Origin: Deltaproteobacteria bacterium
GTDB lineage: Bacteria; Myxococcota_C; UBA6777
Direction: 5' to 3'
Length of the DNA stretch: 64,000 nucleotides
NCBI GenBank assembly: GCA_006226375.1
Contig: SBHC01000010.1
Location: forward strand, 300,492-364,491
Positions 58,644 through 64,000 of this stretch are shown in pieces (position 1 is the stretch's first letter; each line of letters starts with the position of its first letter). Under the pieces are notes generated by a model. The model did not search any database. It was not told where the DNA came from and was given only the letters and a program-made list of their open reading frames with translations. Position numbers and translations under genes: made by a program.

Positions 58644-59747
58644 ATGAGTTCCAAACCACCCTCTACAGACAATCCATCTTCCACAGCGACTCGACGACAA
58701 CTTTTGCAGTGGGGTCTTCTGGGAGGTGCAGGCGCGTGGCTTTTCCCCGAATCAGAAGCGGAGGCTCGACCTCGCTTGTCACAGCCCAGCATCCCTCACC
58801 TCGGTGGAGTGGGTGATATCGGCTCGATGGTCCAAGGGTACGGCTGGCGACACAACGGCCTTGTGGTCTCTGCCCATTCGGACAATGCCTACCCGATGAT
58901 TGCGGCTGCCCCCAACGGAGCGGTGGTCAAAAAGATGGTAGACGCCGTGATGATGAAGCTCTCCGGCCAGTCCACTCCTGACAAAGCCTGGGGCAGCATG
59001 TTCGGCCAGGGCGACCGAGTCGGCATCCTCATCGACGAACGAGGCAACGACCGAACAAAGACCCGGCAGGCCACGATCCAGGCCGTCCTTGCAGGTCTTC
59101 AATCTGCAGGAGTCAGCCTGAACCAGACAGTGATTTGGTGTCAGTTTGGACGATACCTTCCCCTCCTCGGCTACAAGATCAACCTACGAAACCCTGGTCT
59201 GAAGGCTGTTGGCGCGGATCAAGTCGGTTACGACAAGCGCTACGGCTTGAAGATTCGCCAAGGCTTGTTCGGCAAAACCTTGGGGCTGTCACGCATTGTC
59301 ACCTCTCTTTGCACCCACATCATTAACATCGCATCCTTGGAAGATCACCCCATCATTGGCGCTCGTTTGAGCCTTGCTCAACAAGCCATCGCCTCCTTGC
59401 AAGGTGGGCAAATGTTGGAACGTCGTTGGGGTGGCGTTGGCATTGGAACAGTCGCAGCATGGAACATCATGCGCCAGCGGTTTGTCCTCCACTTTATCGA
59501 TGGTCTGGCAGGAGCCTACAACGGCGGACTCAACGCCTGGCACCCTGAAATGATCCTTGGCGGCACAGACCCCGTCGCGCTCGACCGCATCGCCCTGGGC
59601 TACATCGAATCCGAACGACAAAACCGGGGCAAAACCCAGATCTCGGCGACTCGACGCTCCCCCATCTACATCAACAACGCAGCCTCCAACGCTGTGGGCA
59701 TCGCCAACCTGCTCCGCATTCGCCACCAACGCATCCGTATCAAGTGA
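58644..59747 (+). CDS. Tat-exported DUF362-family protein
   Basis: 367 residues from ATG at 58644 (GAAAGG upstream). The N-terminus has a twin-arginine signal TRRQLLQWGLLGGAGAWLFPESEAEA. The mature protein matches DUF362: residues with NAYPMIAAAPNGAVVKKMVDAVM, DRVGILIDERGNDRTKTR, CTHIINIASLEDHP, HFIDGLAGAYNGG and ILGGTDPVALDRIALGYIE. DUF362 is an iron-sulfur-associated family, but no ferredoxin CxxCxxC is visible here. Periplasmic; function unknown. It directly precedes the HEAT/barrel gene (stop and start three bases apart), suggesting co-expression. Confidence 0.85.
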   Translation: MSSKPPSTDNPSSTATRRQLLQWGLLGGAGAWLFPESEAEARPRLSQPSIPHLGGVGDIGSMVQGYGWRHNGLVVSAHSDNAYPMIAAAPNGAVVKKMVDAVMMKLSGQSTPDKAWGSMFGQGDRVGILIDERGNDRTKTRQATIQAVLAGLQSAGVSLNQTVIWCQFGRYLPLLGYKINLRNPGLKAVGADQVGYDKRYGLKIRQGLFGKTLGLSRIVTSLCTHIINIASLEDHPIIGARLSLAQQAIASLQGGQMLERRWGGVGIGTVAAWNIMRQRFVLHFIDGLAGAYNGGLNAWHPEMILGGTDPVALDRIALGYIESERQNRGKTQISATRRSPIYINNAASNAVGIANLLRIRHQRIRIK

Positions 59748-59750
59748 AGG

Positions 59751-62240
59751 ATGCAGAGGCTTAGGTCAGAACAGTCTTCCATGACCTTGCTTGCCCTCCT
59801 CGCCGCCGTTCTACTGGTCGGGCTCGGGACTCCACAGGCATTTGCTCAGGCAGCACCCAACCGTCGACCGTTGCCTCCGTCCTCTCGCTCATCCACCTCA
59901 GAAAGCCCGAATCTTTCGTCTCCCACACGAACCCTCGCGACGTTTCGCAAGGCTCTTGATGCCTTAAAATCCAACCCTGTCTTGCGAGACCCGTTGTGGC
60001 AAACAGCCGAGACCAACTTACGCTCTGCCAAGAAACAACAGCGCCTACAAGCCATTTTTTGGCTGTCCAAGCGTCCTGAGGCCTTCGCTACCACTCTGCT
60101 TTTGGCAGCGCTGCAACACCCGGACATCGACACACAGTGGTTCGCGCTCACAGCCCTTCGCCCTCGAAAAGACCCTCGCATCGCCTCAGCATTTCGTCCG
60201 TACCTTCGCGCCAAGCAGGAGCGACTGCGGCTCAATGCCGTCACAGGTCTGATCGCTCGCAAAGACTGGCAGGCGCTGCAACAGCTACCCCAAGACCCCT
60301 CCCCTCTTGTTCGTGAAGCGCTATGCCGCTCCCTTCTCCAACAACCCCGGTCCTCGGATACAAAGATACAAGGTTGCCTCCGAGATCGTTCTCCTTTGGT
60401 CCGACTTTCCCTCGCCCGCCGGTTGATAACACCTCCGCGCTTCAAGAAGTTGCCCAAGCCAACGCAGGCAATGGTGAAGAAGGTCATTCAATTCAAAAAC
60501 AAATACCCGTTTGGTCCACCCCCTCCGCGATACTCTCCGGCCGAACGTCTTGAGACAGCAGCCAAGCAGCTCGCACGCTATCGAAGAGAGATCGAACGAC
60601 GCTACCAGAAAGCCACGTGTCTGTTTGCCCGCAAGTACTGTCATTGCCTGCGCCGCGCCCGCAAACGCATCGAGAAACACTGGCAGCGATTCCTCGATGT
60701 GGAAGAGACCTACCAGTTTCATCGGAAGTCACGGGACAAAGCTCGCAAGGAACAGCTCTTGTCCGGGGCGTTGATGGCGTACCGCAAAGGACAAGCTGCG
60801 TACTTTGAAGGCTCGCTGTGTTCCCAGTACCAGCGTGTGTTTCGCATCCGACGGCGGTACCGCAAGCTCCTCTCCAAGGCTTTGTTTTCGGATCAAGCGC
60901 CGCTCTTTCTCTCCTCCACAAGCTTAAATTTCATTAAGATCTCCACCCAATTTTTGTTTGATACCAGCTACAACCTGTTCCGCGACGACTTCCCCTTCGT
61001 CCTTCCTCCTTATGAAACGCCTGTCCCAGGACCTCTTGGCGCTGCATTCTGGCAGACAGCGTTGGGGCTCTCGTACCATTTTGTCTTCAACGAAAATCTG
61101 CGTTTGCGTTTTTACAACCGGGCCATGTTGTTGGTCACGGACATTGAAAAACGTCCTCCTGCCACGTTGGACAACAACTTTCAATTTGACCTGTTGTATC
61201 GTGTGCTTCAACGCCGTTTCCACATGCTGTTTTTCCTGGAAGAAAAGCTCCACTACACCCCCAGTCCTCCAGAGGACGAAGGATTCGCCGACCATTTTGT
61301 GGGTTTTCGCCTGACCCAACGTGCTCGTCTGGGAGCAAGCTTTCGCTGGGGCAATCTCTCCCAAAACATGTGGACCCAGCGCAACGACTGGGTCCTTCAT
61401 ATCGACTACAGCAACCTGATCGAGCTCCCTTTCGTTGCGCAACCGGAGGAGTTGACCTTTGGACGTCGTATGTCTCACCGTTGGGAAGTCGATGTTTCAC
61501 GTCAGCTTTTTTTCTTCCGTGTCGGCTTACGGAATGTCGCTTGGTTGCACCAATGGCTCGATGTGTCAGCCCAGATCCCAACCGTGCAGTGGAACATCTA
61601 CCTGACCTTTGCCGTCGGAGACACCTACGATCCAACGGCTATCGCTCAAGCTGACGGGGGAATCGGCTTTAACCTCTCGCAACCACTGTCCATCCCCTCT
61701 CACTCCCAGATCCCACAAGACTCGATTGCCCCGTCTTACTCGGGTGAAGCGCTCTACTTGAGGGTCCGAGGGTTTGTCGCAGCCATTCCGCTGCAGTGGC
61801 AACTGCGCTACGAATACCGGGCTGGCCCACCGCAACGTCCATTGTTTCCTCACTTCTTGGAGCACCGAGTCCAGGCCTGGCTACGAGTAGGTGCCCTACG
61901 CTCCTTAACCGCCGTCTACCCTCGCGACCTGCAATTTGATGTGGGCCTGGACCTGCGGTTTCTCTCGTATCTGCCTTTCCAAAAGCCCACGGCCTCTGCC
62001 AACGATCCCGACCCGCTGGCCATCCCGTTGCGAATGGGCAGCTTCACCTTTCAAGTGGCCTACCCCTTCGTCGATGGACTTCGCGGCGTGTTGGGCAACC
62101 GCCTTAGCATCATCCAGAACGGCTTCCGTCGCTTTGGCAACGAGAACAAGAGCACCAACCTTGTCCTTCGCAACGTCCTCTATATCCAGCTGGAATACTG
62201 GTTTGGAGGACGACACAAACCCGAACGACGAACGCCCTGA
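59751..62240 (+). CDS. Large envelope protein: HEAT-like repeats plus C-terminal barrel
   Basis: 829 residues. Signal peptide MTLLALLAAVLLVGLGTPQAFAQ (after a ten-residue N-region). Residues ~70-230 have helical pairs resembling HEAT repeats (QQRLQAIFWLSKRPEAFATTLLLAALQH, RLRLNAVTGLIARKDWQALQQL, SPLVREALCRSLL). A charged helical region (REIERRYQKATCLFARKYCHCLRR) follows. The C-terminal ~450 residues alternate aromatic beta-strands and end in VLYIQLEYWFGGR, as in outer-membrane barrels. No family was recognised. It is in an apparent two-gene unit with the Tat-exported DUF362 gene. Confidence 0.75.
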   Translation: MQRLRSEQSSMTLLALLAAVLLVGLGTPQAFAQAAPNRRPLPPSSRSSTSESPNLSSPTRTLATFRKALDALKSNPVLRDPLWQTAETNLRSAKKQQRLQAIFWLSKRPEAFATTLLLAALQHPDIDTQWFALTALRPRKDPRIASAFRPYLRAKQERLRLNAVTGLIARKDWQALQQLPQDPSPLVREALCRSLLQQPRSSDTKIQGCLRDRSPLVRLSLARRLITPPRFKKLPKPTQAMVKKVIQFKNKYPFGPPPPRYSPAERLETAAKQLARYRREIERRYQKATCLFARKYCHCLRRARKRIEKHWQRFLDVEETYQFHRKSRDKARKEQLLSGALMAYRKGQAAYFEGSLCSQYQRVFRIRRRYRKLLSKALFSDQAPLFLSSTSLNFIKISTQFLFDTSYNLFRDDFPFVLPPYETPVPGPLGAAFWQTALGLSYHFVFNENLRLRFYNRAMLLVTDIEKRPPATLDNNFQFDLLYRVLQRRFHMLFFLEEKLHYTPSPPEDEGFADHFVGFRLTQRARLGASFRWGNLSQNMWTQRNDWVLHIDYSNLIELPFVAQPEELTFGRRMSHRWEVDVSRQLFFFRVGLRNVAWLHQWLDVSAQIPTVQWNIYLTFAVGDTYDPTAIAQADGGIGFNLSQPLSIPSHSQIPQDSIAPSYSGEALYLRVRGFVAAIPLQWQLRYEYRAGPPQRPLFPHFLEHRVQAWLRVGALRSLTAVYPRDLQFDVGLDLRFLSYLPFQKPTASANDPDPLAIPLRMGSFTFQVAYPFVDGLRGVLGNRLSIIQNGFRRFGNENKSTNLVLRNVLYIQLEYWFGGRHKPERRTP

Positions 62241-62308
62241 ACAACCGAGAAGAAGAACCCCGCCGGGAATGAGACGCCTCGCTCTCACGGTTCCTACGAA
62301 TTAATGTG

Positions 62309-62337
62309 TTGGCAAGAACGAAAAGGATGCTTATCCT
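62309..62337 (+). promoter_or_regulatory. Sigma-70-type promoter for clpP with overlapping hairpin
   Basis: TTGGCA (62309-62314), a 17-base spacer, TATCCT (62332-62337). A perfect hairpin AAGGAT-GCTT-ATCCTT (62323-62338) covers the spacer and -10, a place a repressor could use. Confidence 0.5.
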
Positions 62338-62389
62338 TGTCAAAACGCTTCGACGGCACCTGATACCACAAGCCTGAAAAGGAGACACC

Positions 62390-62965
62390 ATGATTCATTT
62401 GGGCGACGATATGTCCAACGATATGCGTAGCTACCTCGAAAAGAAACTTCTGGAAACCCGCACCATCCTACTGTACGGCCAGATCAACCAGGTACAAGCC
62501 TACGACATCACGCAGAAACTGTTGCTGTTGTCCGCGATGTCCAACGACGACATCAAGCTGATCATCAACAGCCAGGGAGGACACGTCGAGTCGGGTGACA
62601 CCATCTTCGATATGATTCGTTACGTCGAACCCAAGGTGAAGATCATCGGAACCGGCTTTGTCGCTAGCGCAGGCGCTCTGATCTACGCATCCGTCCCCGT
62701 AGAACAACGATACAGCCTGCCCAACACCCGCTACATGCTTCACCAACCCCTGGGCGGTGCCCGTGGACAGGCGTCCGACATCGAAATTGAGGCCAACGAA
62801 ATCATCAAGATGCGCAAACGCCTCAACCAAACCTTCGCCGACGCCACCGGACACCCCCTCGAAAAGATCGAGAAAGACTCCGACCGCAACTTCTGGCTCT
62901 CCGCCGAAGAAGCCAAAGACTACAACCTCGTTGGTCACATCGTCTCCTCTAGCAAAGAACTCTAA
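62390..62965 (+). CDS. clpP: ATP-dependent Clp protease proteolytic subunit
   Basis: 191 residues. Catalytic triad Ser93 (FVASAGAL), His118 (RYMLHQPLGG) and Asp163 (IEKDSDRNFWL). IINSQGGHVESGDTIFDMI and LSAEEAKDYNLV are typical. The nucleophile context is ASAGA rather than the common ASMGA, a mild variant found in some secondary ClpP paralogues. No clpX or clpA follows, so this may be a stand-alone or second ClpP. The ribosome site AAAAGGAGACACC is strong. It forms a tetradecamer with an ATPase to degrade proteins. Confidence 0.94.
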   Translation: MIHLGDDMSNDMRSYLEKKLLETRTILLYGQINQVQAYDITQKLLLLSAMSNDDIKLIINSQGGHVESGDTIFDMIRYVEPKVKIIGTGFVASAGALIYASVPVEQRYSLPNTRYMLHQPLGGARGQASDIEIEANEIIKMRKRLNQTFADATGHPLEKIEKDSDRNFWLSAEEAKDYNLVGHIVSSSKEL

Positions 62966-63493
62966 TCCACCCTCTCACTCAACACCTTCCACCATCTCCC
63001 CAAACCCTCTCACACTCCCATTGTTCTCTCTTCGTCTCTTAATACAAACGCGTTTCCATATTCCCGATTGATGGTGATATGGAATGGATGGCGATCTGGG
63101 ATTGAAATCCCAGGCTATTGATATGGGATGGATGTTGACGATGACCCGGGATTGAAATTCTAGGCTATTGGTATGGGATGGATGGTAACGTTAACTCGGG
63201 ATTGATGGTGTCGATGACCTGGGGTGGATGTCTCAACGGCTTGGGATTGATGTTGACGATGACCTGGGATTGATGTTGACGATGACCTGGGATTGAAATC
63301 CCAGGCTTGACATTCCCAACCACCTGGTCTATTTCCGGGGGTCGCATCGGTCGATCTATCGTGCACATGGCATGTGGGATGACCCAATGATGCGAATATT
63401 TGGGACAATCTTGTGTGTTGTTCCTTTCTGATGTTTCCTGCAAACAGGACAATCCCCGTGTTTCACCGTGATGGCCAGAGTCGAGGGGCTGAC
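62966..63493. other. Intergenic region, repeat-rich
   Basis: 528 bases between clpP and the receptor gene with no supported gene. It holds a degenerate repeat array at about 63070-63305. The rest, including the end of clpP to 63060, shows no terminator. Confidence 0.6.
63070..63305. repeat. Intergenic repeat array with perfect palindromes
   Basis: Perfect hairpins of the type CTGGGATT-GA-AATCCCAG mark both ends (63096-63113 and 63286-63305, the latter with nine-base arms) and a degenerate copy sits near 63146. Between them a 23-base unit GGGATTGATGTTGACGATG... is exactly duplicated at 63243-63265 and 63266-63288. ATGGGATGGATG words recur. The GGRATGGAT words link it to the array at 47902. 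Confidence 0.8.
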
Positions 63494-64000
63494 ATGGCGG
63501 GATGGTGGCGAGTCGGTTGGGCGCTATGGAGCCTGACCCTCTTGGTACCCTTTCGCTTTGCATCAGCAGCACCTGCATCGCCAGCCCAGGCAATCCAGGC
63601 AAACATACAGGTGCGCGAAAGTGGACGACGTACACCCTTGGAAAGCATTCCTGTGTACATTTTGGAGCAGAGGTCGCAGCACTACACCAACGCCAAAGGA
63701 ATCTTTCAGGCCAAGCTGGTTCCTGGCAAGGCCTACACCTTTGTCATCAAAACCGTTGGCTTTTTGCCAGCCACGTTGAAGGAAACTCTCCCTGCGGATG
63801 GCAAGCTCGCGTTGTACATTAAGCCGGATCCCTTCAGCCCGCTGCAAAGCACCAGCCGAGCCCGGCGCATAAAGAAAACACCTGAGCAGGTTAAGTTTGA
63901 CCGCAACCGACTCCGTGAGTTACCGGGTGTGTTGGGCGGTGACCCGCTCCGTGCGTTCCAAAACATGGCGGGTGTTGCTCGGGCAGCGCGCAGCGGCGGC
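63494..64000 (+). CDS. TonB-dependent receptor, N-terminal part (cut by window end)
   Basis: 169 codons to the window edge, open. ATG at 63494 follows GAGG seven bases upstream; a GTG at 63458 is in frame but less likely. A signal peptide (MAGWWRVGWALWSLTLLVPFRFASA) leads to a carboxypeptidase-regulatory-like beta domain (IQANIQVRESGRRTPLESIPVYI, GIFQAKLVPGKAYTFVIKTVGF) and then the start of a plug domain (LRELPGVLGGDPLRAFQNMAGV). The order matches SusC/CirA-like receptors with an N-terminal extension. Substrate unknown. It could use the TonB-like protein encoded at 55907. Confidence 0.85.
   Translation, partial: MAGWWRVGWALWSLTLLVPFRFASAAPASPAQAIQANIQVRESGRRTPLESIPVYILEQRSQHYTNAKGIFQAKLVPGKAYTFVIKTVGFLPATLKETLPADGKLALYIKPDPFSPLQSTSRARRIKKTPEQVKFDRNRLRELPGVLGGDPLRAFQNMAGVARAARSGG

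Noticed and set aside
63070-63305. CRISPR array or tandem coding repeat
   Set aside because: Unit lengths vary and no open frame or cas genes support either.

Overview
This 64 kb window is a chromosome segment from a Gram-negative bacterium. By eye its GC content is in the mid-50s percent (not computed). Several traits fit a deltaproteobacterial lineage such as Myxococcota or a relative: MopE-like repeat and other Cys-rich lipoproteins, Ser/Thr kinases beside an NtrC-family activator, a PP2C phosphatase, a VWA-FHA protein, a TonB/TonB-dependent-receptor system, and a GyrB that keeps the proteobacterial-type insertion. That assignment is an inference. About 48 protein genes are supported. No rRNA, tRNA, CRISPR array, insertion sequence, prophage or replication origin was recognised.

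Layout. 1-6417 is a minus-strand stress block: PrkA kinase (cut by the window start), short ribosome hibernation factor, J-domain protein, truncated Hsp70 and acyl-CoA dehydrogenase. 6683-9607 encodes a lipoprotein with 13 MopE-type DNNCDG repeats. 10546-16211 is a tight four-gene plus-strand operon behind a sigma-54-like promoter: a threonine-synthase-like PLP enzyme, a DUF1611/DgcN-like protein, a PP-loop domain fused to a creatininase-type amidohydrolase, and a dipeptide-epimerase-family enzyme. It looks like an uncharacterised pathway for inverting or recycling (N-acyl-)glutamate or small peptides and is the most novel system here. 16973-21742 carries lysC, lysA and a FecCD-type ABC transporter whose genes overlap lysA.

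21973-32836 holds a TPR protein, two XRE regulators, a 3D-domain lipoprotein, a lipoprotein-like MsrP, a VWA-FHA protein, an RpoH-type sigma factor, a SemiSWEET-like protein with a zinc ribbon and an envelope protein. 33132-40807 has a 2107-residue alpha-2-macroglobulin with an intact thioester, convergent with a GH113-like glycosidase. 40966-44313 has a degenerate kinase, a Cys-rich lipoprotein behind three CRP-type palindromes, and a barrel-like protein. 44482-53661 has gyrB, a lipoprotein, a bestrophin, pdxH, a small protein, a membrane Ser/Thr kinase and a sigma-54 activator with a GAFTNA motif. The rest has an M42 peptidase, an isochorismatase-fold hydrolase, a TonB-like protein, a PP2C-cNMP fusion, a Tat-exported DUF362 protein, a HEAT/barrel protein, ClpP and the start of a TonB-dependent receptor.

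Two intergenic arrays (about 47902-48085 and 63070-63305) share GGRATnnATTC-like palindromic units and may belong to one repeat family.
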